Source of the DNA: Thermaceae bacterium
Lineage (GTDB): Bacteria; Deinococcota; Deinococci; Deinococcales; Marinithermaceae
Length of the DNA: 9,630 nucleotides
NCBI GenBank assembly: GCA_015490435.1
Contig: WFXV01000183.1
Coordinates: forward strand, 1-9,630
Direction of reading: 5' to 3'
Under the pieces are notes generated by a model. It was given only the letters and a program-made list of their open reading frames with translations, was not told where the DNA came from and searched no databases. Positions 1-6,448 of the stretch are shown piece after piece. Numbering within the stretch: the first letter of the stretch is position 1; each line of letters begins with the position of its first letter. The translations under genes were made by a program, and so were the position numbers.

Positions 1-1661
1 TCGCCGAGGAGCTCGCCGCCCTGCTCCCCCCCGTCCCTGGGGTGCGGGAGGTCATCCCGGTAGGTGGCTTTTTGAACTTCGCCTACGAACCCGCCTACTT
101 GGCCCGGGCTGCGAACACCCCGCCCGCGCCCTTCCCCAAGCGGCCGGGCAAGGTGGCGGTGGAGCACACCTCGGTGAACCCGAACAAGGAGCTCCACATC
201 GGCCACCTAAGGAACGTCGCCCTCGGCGACGCGGTCGCCCGCATCCTGGACTACGCGGGCTTCGATGTCGAGGTGGAAAACTACATCGACGACACCGGCC
301 GCCAGGCGGCGGAGAGCCTTTTTGCCATTCAGCGCTACGCGGAGCCCCCGAAGGAGGGCGAAAAGTACGACCACTACGCCGGCCGGCTCTACGTGCGGCT
401 GCACCAGGAGCTCGCCGAGGAAGGGAAGAAGGAAGCGCTCGAGCCCGAGATCCGCGCCGTGCTCAAGCGCCTCGAGGCCGGCGAGCTCCGGGACGAGATC
501 GAGAAGATCCTCCGCGCCCAGCTCGCCACCATGTGGCGGCTCGGTGCCGAGTACGACGTGCTGCTTTGGGAGTCGGACATCGTGCGGGAAGGGCTTTTGG
601 AAAAGGCCCTCGCCCTCCTCAAGAAGACCCCCTACGTCTTCGCACCCGAAGAGGGCAAGTACCAAGGTGCCCTGGTCTTCGACACCTCGAAGTTCATCCC
701 CGGCCTCGAAGACCCCTACCTCGTCCTCGTCCGCTCCGACGGCACCGCCACCTACACCGCCAAGGACATCGCCCTGCAGTTTTGGAAGATGGGCCTCCTC
801 GAGGGCCTCAAGTTCAAGCCCTACGACACCCAGCCAAGCGGAAGGGCGCTTTACACCAGCCACCCCGAGGGCAAGCCCATGCCCTTCGGCAAGGCAAGCG
901 CCACCATCAACGTCATCGACGTACGCCAAAGCTACCCCCAGCAGGTCCTGAAGGCGGCGCTTTCCGCCCTCGGCCGCGAAGACCTGGCCCAGGCCCACGT
1001 CCACCTCGCCTACGAGACCGTCCTCCTCGAGGGCAAGCCGCTTTCCGGCCGCAAGGGCCACGTGATCAGCGTGGACGCGCTCATCCAGGAGGCGGTGGCC
1101 CGGGCCCGAATGATCGTCGCCGAGAAAAACCCTGACCACCCCGACCCCGAGCTCGCCGCCGAGCAGGTCGGGATCGGCGCGATCCGCTTCGCCATGGTGA
1201 AGACCGAGCCCCGGCGGCAGATCGACTTCCGCTGGGACCAGGCGCTCTCCTTCGAGGGTGACGCCGGCCCCTACCTGCAATACGCCCACGCCCGGGCGGC
1301 CTCGATCCTGCGGAAGGCCCGGGAAAAGGGCCTCGACCCCGAAGCCCCCCTCCCCGAAGGGGCGGAAAGGGCCGCTACCCCCTACGAGGCCGAGCTCGCG
1401 AAGGCCCTCCTCGGTTTTCCCGAGGCGGTGGAAAAAAGCGCCGCCGAGCCCACCCCCCACCTGCTCGCGGCCTACCTTTTGGACCTCGCCGCCGCCTGGA
1501 ACGCCTACTACAACGCCAAGGAAAACGGCCAGCCCGCGACCCCGGTGCTTACCGCTACCGAGGGGCTCCGGGAGCTCCGGCTGAGGCTCGTCCTCGTGGT
1601 CAAGGAGACGCTCCGGCAGGGCCTATCCCTCCTCGGGGTGCCAGCGCCCGAAGTGATGTAA
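1..1661 (+). CDS. argS: Arginyl-tRNA synthetase, 5' end cut by the window edge
   Basis: Class I aminoacyl-tRNA synthetase that charges tRNA-Arg with arginine using ATP in the cytoplasm. The reading frame is open from base 3 to the TAA at 1659-1661 (about 552 codons). The family is usually about 560-600 residues, so some 40 N-terminal residues lie to the left. The class I HIGH signature is encoded at 195-206, inside NPNKELHIGHLRN, a typical ArgS context. The second ATP loop at about 1035-1058 reads KPLSGRKG, a degenerate KMSKS motif. The C-terminal third holds the DALR anticodon-binding domain, beginning near the YLQYAHAR stretch (1270-1293) and ending in LLGVPAPEVM, a typical ArgS tail. The GTG at 42 is an internal codon, not the start: residues encoded before it (AEELAALLPPVPG) continue the family alignment. 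The next gene follows after 60 nt and appears to have its own promoter. Identity is very secure; only the true start is unseen. Confidence 0.97.
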   Translation, partial: AEELAALLPPVPGVREVIPVGGFLNFAYEPAYLARAANTPPAPFPKRPGKVAVEHTSVNPNKELHIGHLRNVALGDAVARILDYAGFDVEVENYIDDTGRQAAESLFAIQRYAEPPKEGEKYDHYAGRLYVRLHQELAEEGKKEALEPEIRAVLKRLEAGELRDEIEKILRAQLATMWRLGAEYDVLLWESDIVREGLLEKALALLKKTPYVFAPEEGKYQGALVFDTSKFIPGLEDPYLVLVRSDGTATYTAKDIALQFWKMGLLEGLKFKPYDTQPSGRALYTSHPEGKPMPFGKASATINVIDVRQSYPQQVLKAALSALGREDLAQAHVHLAYETVLLEGKPLSGRKGHVISVDALIQEAVARARMIVAEKNPDHPDPELAAEQVGIGAIRFAMVKTEPRRQIDFRWDQALSFEGDAGPYLQYAHARAASILRKAREKGLDPEAPLPEGAERAATPYEAELAKALLGFPEAVEKSAAEPTPHLLAAYLLDLAAAWNAYYNAKENGQPATPVLTATEGLRELRLRLVLVVKETLRQGLSLLGVPAPEVM

Positions 1662-1693
1662 CCGGCCCTCCCGCGCCTACTGACCCCGGCGGC

Positions 1694-1703
1694 CTGGCGC
1701 CAG
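1694..1703. repeat. Perfect 10-bp palindrome CTGGCGCCAG upstream of the protease gene
   Basis: A perfect inverted repeat lies 4 nt before the putative -10 box of the protease gene, in the -35/-10 spacer. It could be an operator half-site or part of a small hairpin after argS. In DNA this rich in G+C a 10-bp palindrome is also easily found by chance, and the flanking bases do not extend it. Confidence 0.25.
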
Positions 1704-1707
1704 CCCG

Positions 1708-1713
1708 TATACT
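1708..1713 (+). promoter_or_regulatory. Putative -10 box TATACT, leaderless promoter of the protease operon
   Basis: TATACT is five of six to the TATAAT consensus and is an A/T island in a G+C-rich spacer. Only 8 nt separate it from the ATG at 1722, so transcription should begin at or within 1-2 nt of the start codon. No Shine-Dalgarno sequence precedes the ATG. This agrees with leaderless expression known in Deinococcus-Thermus. A -35 element is not clear: CTGACC at 1680-1685 resembles one but the 22-bp spacing is long. Confidence 0.5.
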
Positions 1714-1721
1714 TTGGAACG

Positions 1722-2753
1722 ATGAGGAGTCTCTTCCTCGCCGTCCTCCTCGTCCTTCCCGCCCTCGCCCAGGGAACCGACTACGCCGAGATCGCTCGGG
1801 TGCGGGTGGTGGAGGCGGCCCTGCCGGCGGTGGTCCGGGTGCAGGGGCAGGCGAGCTACAGCGAGGGCGGCGAACCGGTCTGGGGCTCGGGCTTCTTCTA
1901 CGCCCCCCACCGCATCCTCACCAACTACCACGTCGTCGAGGGGCTGGAGAAACTCACCGTGGTCACCGCCAGCGGCGAGGCCCACCCCGCCCGGGTCTTC
2001 GCCGTGGACAAGGGCCTCGACCTCGCGATCCTCGAGATCGAGGGCAGCGCCCCGGCGGTGCTCCGCTTCAGCGACGACCCGCCCCTCGCCGGCCAGACCG
2101 CGATCTTGATCTCCTCCCCCTACGGCCGGCTCAACCTGGTCTCTCTAGGGGTAGTGGCCGGGGTCGGCCCCTTCGAGGACGCCGCCCAGCTCGGCGGCGA
2201 GATCGGGATCGAGATCTACCAGGTGATCTATACCGACGCCCACGTCGCCCCGGGAAGCTCGGGCGGCCCCCTGCTGAACTCCGCCGGCCGGGTGATGGGG
2301 GTGGTGGACGCGGTGCTCGGTGGACCGAGCGGGCTTTCCGGTATCGGCATGGCAATCCCCGCGAGCCTGGCCAAACAAAGCATCGAGGACCTGGAAAAGT
2401 ACGGCCTTCCCCAGCGGGGCTGGCTCGGGGTCACCTTGGTGGACCTCGCCGAGCTCGACCCCTTGCTCCTAAAGGCCCTCGGCCTGGTGGGGGTGAACGG
2501 GGCGATGGTCGAGCGGGTCGAGCCCGACTCCCCCGCCGCCCGGGCCGGGCTCAAGGGGGCCGAACGCGACCAGTTCGGCAAGCTCGTGGCTTTGGGCGAC
2601 GTCATCCTGGCGGTGAACGGCAAACCGGTGAAGAACCGCTTCGAGGTCATCCAGGAGATCGCCCGCTACCGCCCCGGCGACCGCGTCAAGCTCACCCTCT
2701 GGCGGGACGGCAAGCGGGTCGAGGTCGAGGTCACCCTGACCGTGCGCCGCTAG
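1722..2753 (+). CDS. Exported HtrA/DegP-like trypsin-type serine protease with one PDZ domain
   Basis: A 343-residue S1C-type serine protease of the HtrA/Deg family, expected to degrade or sense misfolded proteins outside the cytoplasmic membrane. Residues 1-16 form a signal peptide (Arg2, hydrophobic core, A-L-A before Gln17), with no lipobox cysteine, so the product is probably periplasmic. The catalytic triad is readable: His70 in LTNYHVVEG, Asp100 in GLDLAILEIEG, and Ser180 in HVAPGSSGGPLL. Family members normally have G-N-S-G-G at the last site; here the Asn is Ser179. A PDZ domain spans about residues 233-335 (RGWLGVTL, then DSPAARAGL, then LGDVILAVNGKPV), with an insert around residues 278-290. 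The ATG is chosen because it gives the signal peptide and lies just behind the TATACT box. The stop is 1 nt before murE, so the two are likely co-translated. The family is secure; the exact Deg subtype (DegP, DegS or DegQ role) is not. Confidence 0.93.
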   Translation: MRSLFLAVLLVLPALAQGTDYAEIARVRVVEAALPAVVRVQGQASYSEGGEPVWGSGFFYAPHRILTNYHVVEGLEKLTVVTASGEAHPARVFAVDKGLDLAILEIEGSAPAVLRFSDDPPLAGQTAILISSPYGRLNLVSLGVVAGVGPFEDAAQLGGEIGIEIYQVIYTDAHVAPGSSGGPLLNSAGRVMGVVDAVLGGPSGLSGIGMAIPASLAKQSIEDLEKYGLPQRGWLGVTLVDLAELDPLLLKALGLVGVNGAMVERVEPDSPAARAGLKGAERDQFGKLVALGDVILAVNGKPVKNRFEVIQEIARYRPGDRVKLTLWRDGKRVEVEVTLTVRR

Positions 2754-2754
2754 C

Positions 2755-4176
2755 ATGGACCTCGCCCAGCTCTTTTCCACCCTTGGCCAAAAGGCCCCGC
2801 CCCTTCCGGTCTCGGGCGTCACCCACGACTCCCGCAAGGTCAAACCGGGCTTCGTCTACGTTGCCCTCAAGGGCCAGCGCCACGACGGCCACGCCTTCAT
2901 CGAGGACGCCCTTCGCCGGGGCGCGATCGCGGTGGTGGGGGAAGCCCCCCTCACCCTCCCGGTCCCCTACGCCCGGGTGGAAAACGCCCGCCGGGCGCTT
3001 TCGGCGCTCGCCGCCACCTTTTACCGCCACCCCTCGAGGGCGCTCAAGGTGATCGGGGTCACCGGCACCGACGGCAAGACCACCACGAGCCACTTCATCC
3101 ATTACCTCCTGAATGCCCTTGGGACCCCGGCGGGCCTCATCAGCTCGGTGGGCTACGCGTTTGGCGACGCGTGGCGCTTCCCCGAGGGCCACTTCACCAC
3201 CCCCGAGGCCCCCGAGCTCCAGGCCGTGCTCGCCGAGATCCGGGACCGGGGCCTCACCCACGCGGTGGTCGAGACCAGCTCCCACGCCCTGGCCCAGCAC
3301 CGGGTGGCCGACGTGGACTACGACCTCGCGGTCTGGACCCACCTGGCCCCCGAACACCTCGATTACCACGGCGACATGGAGGGCTACTTCGAGGCCAAGG
3401 CGGCGCTCGTCCGACGAGCCCCCTATAGCGTCCTGAACGCCGGCTGCCCCTACGCCCGCCGCCTTTTTGACCGCCCCCACCTGGCCTACGGTGAGGGTGG
3501 CGCGGTCTTCGCCAAGCACGTCGAGGAAGGCCCGGAGGGGCTTCGCTTTTCGCTGGTGTCCGAAGGGCAAGCGATCCCGGTCGCCCTTCCCATGATCGGC
3601 GCCTACAACGTGGAAAACGCATTGGCCGCGCTTGCTGCCCTGAAGGCGCTCGGCCATTCCCTGCCCGAGGCCGCCGAGGCGCTTGCCCATTTCCCCGGGG
3701 TACCGGGGCGGATGCAGGTCATCGCGGCCCGACCGGTGCGGCTGGTGGTGGATTTCGCCCATACCCCGGGGGCCCTCGAAAAGGCCCTCAAGGCCCTGCG
3801 CCCCACCACCGAGGGAAGGCTCCTCGTGGTGGTCGGGGCCGCGGGGGAACGGGACCCCGGCAAGCGCCGGCCCCTGGGCGCGGCCGCCGCCCGCCTCGCC
3901 GACCTTGCCATCTTCACCGAGGAGGATAGCCGGGGCGAGCCCACCGAGGCGATCCTCGCCGAGCTCGCCGCCGGCGCCCGAGAGGGCGGGGCCGAGTTCC
4001 ACCTCGAGCCCGACCGCCGGGAGGCGATCCGCCTCGCCGCCCGGCTCGCCCGTCCCGGGGACACCGTCCTCTTCGCCGGCAAGGGGCACGAACGCACCCT
4101 CGAGCGGGCGAACGCGGTCCTTCCCTGGGACGAGGCCGCCGAGGTCCGCCGGGCCTTCGGGATAGAATCGGCCTAG
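2755..4176 (+). CDS. murE: UDP-N-acetylmuramoyl-L-alanyl-D-glutamate ligase MurE (third amino acid, probably L-ornithine)
   Basis: Cytoplasmic Mur ligase that adds the third, diamino, residue of the peptidoglycan stem peptide to UDP-MurNAc-L-Ala-D-Glu using ATP. At 473 residues it is of normal length. The N-terminal UDP-binding domain has THDSRKVKPGFVYVALKG (23-40). The central ATP domain has the P-loop GVTGTDGKTTT (101-111), ETSSHAL (173-179), HLDYHGDM (201-208) and Lys215 in YFEAKAAL, the expected carbamylated lysine. The C-terminal domain has GERDPGKRRPLG (364-375) and GKGHE (442-446). The selectivity motif that reads DNPR in meso-diaminopimelate enzymes is EDSR here (390-393), which argues against mDAP; L-ornithine is the inferred substrate because Thermus and Deinococcus walls contain it. 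The ATG is 1 nt after the protease stop and has no Shine-Dalgarno sequence, so translational coupling is likely. The MurE call is very secure; the substrate is inference. Confidence 0.96.
   Translation: MDLAQLFSTLGQKAPPLPVSGVTHDSRKVKPGFVYVALKGQRHDGHAFIEDALRRGAIAVVGEAPLTLPVPYARVENARRALSALAATFYRHPSRALKVIGVTGTDGKTTTSHFIHYLLNALGTPAGLISSVGYAFGDAWRFPEGHFTTPEAPELQAVLAEIRDRGLTHAVVETSSHALAQHRVADVDYDLAVWTHLAPEHLDYHGDMEGYFEAKAALVRRAPYSVLNAGCPYARRLFDRPHLAYGEGGAVFAKHVEEGPEGLRFSLVSEGQAIPVALPMIGAYNVENALAALAALKALGHSLPEAAEALAHFPGVPGRMQVIAARPVRLVVDFAHTPGALEKALKALRPTTEGRLLVVVGAAGERDPGKRRPLGAAAARLADLAIFTEEDSRGEPTEAILAELAAGAREGGAEFHLEPDRREAIRLAARLARPGDTVLFAGKGHERTLERANAVLPWDEAAEVRRAFGIESA
4163..4168 (+). promoter_or_regulatory. 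Putative -10 box TAGAAT inside the murE 3' end
   Basis: TAGAAT fits the TANNNT pattern and lies within the last codons of murE, 12 nt before the ATG of the PsiE-family gene at 4181. Initiation about 7 nt downstream would give a leader of some 5 nt. No Shine-Dalgarno sequence precedes that ATG. No -35 element is evident. It may provide extra transcription of the downstream genes independent of the protease promoter. Confidence 0.33.
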
Positions 4177-4180
4177 ACCC

Positions 4181-4627
4181 ATGCGGGAGCGGCTTTACCG
4201 AACCCTGGAGCGTCTGGAAGCGGCAATCTACCTCTCCGCCGGGCTCCTGCTCGCGGCCGCCGCCGCGTTGATCCTGGTCTTCGCCGCCTGGGAGGGCCTC
4301 CTGGCGGTGGTCCACGGCGACTACCCCGCCGGGATCATCCACCTCCTCGACCGGGTGCTCCTCGCCCTGATGCTCGCGGAAGTCATATACACCGTGGTCC
4401 GCTTCGCCCGCGAGGGCACGATCGAGGCCGAACCCTTTTTGATCATCGGCATCATCGCGAGCGTACGCCGGCTGCTCGTGATCACCGCCGAGGGAGTGGC
4501 GGAGTTCGACCTCAAAAGCCCCAAGTTCCTCGCCCTGCTCAGCGAGCTCGGGCTTCTTTCGGTAGCGGTGCTGCTTTTCGCTCTGGCGATCTTCTTCATC
4601 CGGCGAGCCCCGACCCGCGTAGACTAG
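4181..4627 (+). CDS. PsiE-family integral membrane protein
   Basis: A 148-residue, mostly hydrophobic protein with four predicted membrane segments, about residues 15-45, 52-74, 84-104 and 117-140, and a short basic C-terminal tail (RRAPTRVD). The segment LMLAEVIYTVVRFAREG followed by FLIIGIIASVRRLLVITAE is the characteristic core of the PsiE family (phosphate-starvation-inducible E in Escherichia coli), whose biochemical role is unknown. The name should not be read as evidence of phosphate control here: no Pho box is visible. The ATG is 4 nt after the murE stop, and its stop is followed 5 nt later by the next start, so it belongs to the same dense gene run. A TAGAAT box just upstream may allow separate expression. 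Family assignment rests on recognition of the core motif and topology. Confidence 0.8.
   Translation: MRERLYRTLERLEAAIYLSAGLLLAAAAALILVFAAWEGLLAVVHGDYPAGIIHLLDRVLLALMLAEVIYTVVRFAREGTIEAEPFLIIGIIASVRRLLVITAEGVAEFDLKSPKFLALLSELGLLSVAVLLFALAIFFIRRAPTRVD
4620..4625 (+). promoter_or_regulatory. Putative -10 box TAGACT overlapping the PsiE-family stop codon
   Basis: TAGACT matches TANNNT and ends 7 nt before the Nif3-like ATG at 4633; its last T is the first base of the upstream TAG stop. Initiation at the usual distance would fall on or next to the ATG, giving a leaderless transcript. A -35 element is not evident, and a weak purine run (GGCGAG) directly before the ATG is too close for a normal Shine-Dalgarno sequence. 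Confidence 0.33.
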
Positions 4628-4632
4628 GCGAG

Positions 4633-5385
4633 ATGAACCGCGACGAACTGGTCCGCTGGCTGGACGCCTACCTCAAGATCGACGAGATCCCGGACGCGAG
4701 CTTAAACGGCCTCCAGGTCGAGGGAAAGCCGGAGGTACAGAAGGTCGGGGCGGCGGTGGACGCGAGCCTCAAGACCTTCGAGGACGCCGCGCTTCAGGGC
4801 GTGGACTTCCTGATCGTGCACCACGGCCTCTTCTGGGGGCAGGTCGAGCCGGTGATCGGGCCCATGAAAAGGCGCCTTTCGCGGCTTTTTGAAGCGGGAA
4901 TCAGCCTTTATGCCGCCCACTTGCCGCTCGACGTCCACCCCGAGGTGGGCAACAACGCGGTCCTCGCCCGCGCTTTGGGCCTTGCCGATCTCGCTCCCTT
5001 TGGTCGCTACCAGGGCGTGGCCATCGGGCTCAAAGGAACCTTCCCCACCGCCCAGCGCCTCCACGACGTCGCCGACCTCCTGGGCCGCCTCACCGGAATG
5101 CAGGCGCTCGTACACCAAGGGGGGTCAGATTTGATCAAGACCGCGGCGGTGGTCACCGGTTCGGGCTCCTCCTTCATCAAGGATGCCGCCCTTGAAAAGC
5201 TCGACCTCCTGATCACCGGCGAACCCAAGCACGCCGCCTTCCACGAACCCTTCGAGTGGGGGATCAACGTGATCTATGCCGGGCACTACGACACCGAGAC
5301 CTTCGGGGTGAAGGCGCTGGCGGAAAAGCTCGAGGCCGAGTTCGGCCTCCCCTGGACCTTCCTCGACCATCCGACCGGCCTATGA
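4633..5385 (+). CDS. Nif3-like (YbgI/DUF34) dinuclear metal-centre protein
   Basis: A 250-residue protein of the Nif3/YbgI family, a conserved metal-binding fold with a two-metal site whose cellular reaction is not settled; it is sometimes mislabelled GTP cyclohydrolase I type 2. The family start MNRDELVRWLDAYL is followed by DASLNGLQVEG (21-31). Metal-ligand motifs are visible in order: HHGLFWG (63-69), AHLPLDVHPEVGNN (95-108, with Asp100) and AGHYDTE (216-222, with His218 and Glu222). This is the short form, with no inserted middle domain, as is common in bacteria. The ATG at 4633 fits the family N-terminus. The TGA stop overlaps the ATG of tmk in an ATGA junction, which implies translational coupling to thymidylate kinase. 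Family identity is secure, function open. Confidence 0.92.
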   Translation: MNRDELVRWLDAYLKIDEIPDASLNGLQVEGKPEVQKVGAAVDASLKTFEDAALQGVDFLIVHHGLFWGQVEPVIGPMKRRLSRLFEAGISLYAAHLPLDVHPEVGNNAVLARALGLADLAPFGRYQGVAIGLKGTFPTAQRLHDVADLLGRLTGMQALVHQGGSDLIKTAAVVTGSGSSFIKDAALEKLDLLITGEPKHAAFHEPFEWGINVIYAGHYDTETFGVKALAEKLEAEFGLPWTFLDHPTGL

Positions 5386-5990
5386 AGAAGGGTTTTTTCC
5401 TTAGCCTGGAAGGCCCCGAGGGCGCCGGCAAGACCACCCTGGCCCAGCGCCTTGCCCGCTGGTTCGCAGAGCGGGGGGCGGAGGTGGTCCAGACCCGGGA
5501 GCCCGGAGGCACCGAGCTCGGCGGCGCCATCCGCGCGCTCTTGCTCAACCAACCCATGGGGGCGAGGGCGGAGTTCCTCCTCTACCTCGCCGACCGAGCG
5601 GAGCACGTGGAGAGGGTGATCCGGCCGGCGCTCCTTGAGGGCAAGGTGGTAATCGCCGACCGCTACGCCGACTCCTCCTATGCCTACCAGGGCTACGGCC
5701 GGGGGCTTTCGCTCGCCTGGATGAAGGCCGCCACTGAGGGGGCGACCGGAGGGCTCGTCCCCGACCTCACGATCCTGCTCGACCTCGATCCGGAGGAGGG
5801 GCTCCGGCGAAGCGGCCGCACCGACCGACTGGAAAGGGAGGACCTCGATTTCCACCGGCGGGTGCGCGAGGGGTATCTGGCGCTCGCCGAGGCCGAACCC
5901 GAGCGTTTTCGCGTGATCGACGCCAACCGGCCGCTCGAACGCGTCTGGCGTTCGGTGGAAAGGGCGGTGGAAAAGGCGTGGTCCGGCTAG
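5382..5990 (+). CDS. tmk: Thymidylate kinase
   Basis: Phosphorylates dTMP to dTDP with ATP, an essential step in dTTP synthesis in the cytoplasm. The 202-residue length is normal. The P-loop is GPEGAGKTT (11-19), followed by TREPGGTELG (38-47), the DRY motif with ADSSYAYQG (93-104), and a LID segment RRSGRTDRLE (142-151) with several arginines. Absence of Arg in the P-loop together with arginines in the LID is the bacterial type II arrangement. The start is the ATG at 5382, overlapping the previous TGA stop; it gives the standard KGFFLSLEG N-terminus. An open frame runs further upstream but that stretch lies inside the Nif3-like gene and shows no family similarity. The end overlaps the next gene by 13 nt. 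With ndk at 8379 the window carries the two consecutive kinases from dTMP to dTTP. Confidence 0.96.
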   Translation: MKKGFFLSLEGPEGAGKTTLAQRLARWFAERGAEVVQTREPGGTELGGAIRALLLNQPMGARAEFLLYLADRAEHVERVIRPALLEGKVVIADRYADSSYAYQGYGRGLSLAWMKAATEGATGGLVPDLTILLDLDPEEGLRRSGRTDRLEREDLDFHRRVREGYLALAEAEPERFRVIDANRPLERVWRSVERAVEKAWSG

Positions 5991-6448
5991 CGGCCTTCCT
6001 GCTCGCCATCGTCCTGGTGGTGGCGGCGCTCGGCCACGTGTTGCTCGGCCAGCGCGCACAAGGGATTGGGACACCGCCCCTCCACGAGCTGGTGATCGAA
6101 ACCGCGAAGGGCCCCGTCGTGCTCAAGGTCGAGATCGCCTCGACCCCCGAGGCCTGGCAAAGGGGACTCATGTTCCGCGAGTCCCTGCCCGAGGACCAGG
6201 GCATGCTCTTCCTCTTCCCCCAGGCCACGGGCTCGCCGTTTTGGATGAAAAACACCCTGATCCCCCTCTCCATCGCCTTCGCGGACCAAAACGGCAAGAT
6301 TCTCCGGATCCTCGACATGGAGCCCTGCTCGAAGGACCCCTGCCCCAGCTACCACCCCGGCGTCGCCTACCGGCAGGCGCTCGAGGTCAACCAGGGCTGG
6401 TTCCGGCGGCACGGCGTAAAGGAGGGCGACCGGTGGAGGCTAAAGTAG
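5978..6448 (+). CDS. DUF192-family protein with N-terminal membrane anchor or signal peptide
   Basis: A 156-residue DUF192 protein of unknown function. Residues 3-24 (LAAFLLAIVLVVAALGHVLL) form a hydrophobic segment that acts as a signal peptide or membrane anchor, so the domain should lie outside the cytoplasm. The DUF192 core is recognisable: AWQRGLMFRESLPEDQGMLF (59-78), FWMKNTLIPLSIAF (88-101), a GKILRILDMEP strand, and YRQALEVNQG near the end. Cys117 and Cys122 in EPCSKDPCPSY are common in exported members and could form a disulfide. The start is the GTG at 5978, overlapping tmk by 13 nt, with GGTGG at 5966-5970 as a modest ribosome binding site; it is the start that includes the whole hydrophobic segment. 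The C-terminus overlaps the next gene by 16 nt. Start confidence is moderate, family high. Confidence 0.9.
   Translation: MVRLAAFLLAIVLVVAALGHVLLGQRAQGIGTPPLHELVIETAKGPVVLKVEIASTPEAWQRGLMFRESLPEDQGMLFLFPQATGSPFWMKNTLIPLSIAFADQNGKILRILDMEPCSKDPCPSYHPGVAYRQALEVNQGWFRRHGVKEGDRWRLK
6421..6425 (+). promoter_or_regulatory. Ribosome binding site GGAGG for the GH15 gene
   Basis: GGAGG, preceded by AAA, lies 7 nt before the GTG at 6433. It decides the start of the glycoside hydrolase gene, whose open frame continues upstream within the DUF192 gene. It is the only consensus-strength Shine-Dalgarno sequence in front of a gene in this window. Confidence 0.75.

Noticed and set aside
1035..1058. Weak KMSKS motif (KPLSGRKG) in ArgS as a sign of a defective enzyme
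   Set aside because: ArgS enzymes commonly have degenerate KMSKS loops and the rest of the protein is intact.
5256..5381. Upstream extension of the thymidylate kinase frame into the Nif3-like gene
   Set aside because: The extra residues are Arg/Gly-rich shadow sequence. The ATG at 5382 gives the standard N-terminus and an ATGA overlap.
6241..6432. Upstream extension of the GH15 frame to an ATG at 6241, adding 64 residues
   Set aside because: The added stretch lies inside the DUF192 gene in another frame, is Pro/Arg/His-rich and unlike GH15 N-termini. The GTG at 6433 has GGAGG 7 nt upstream and gives the expected start.
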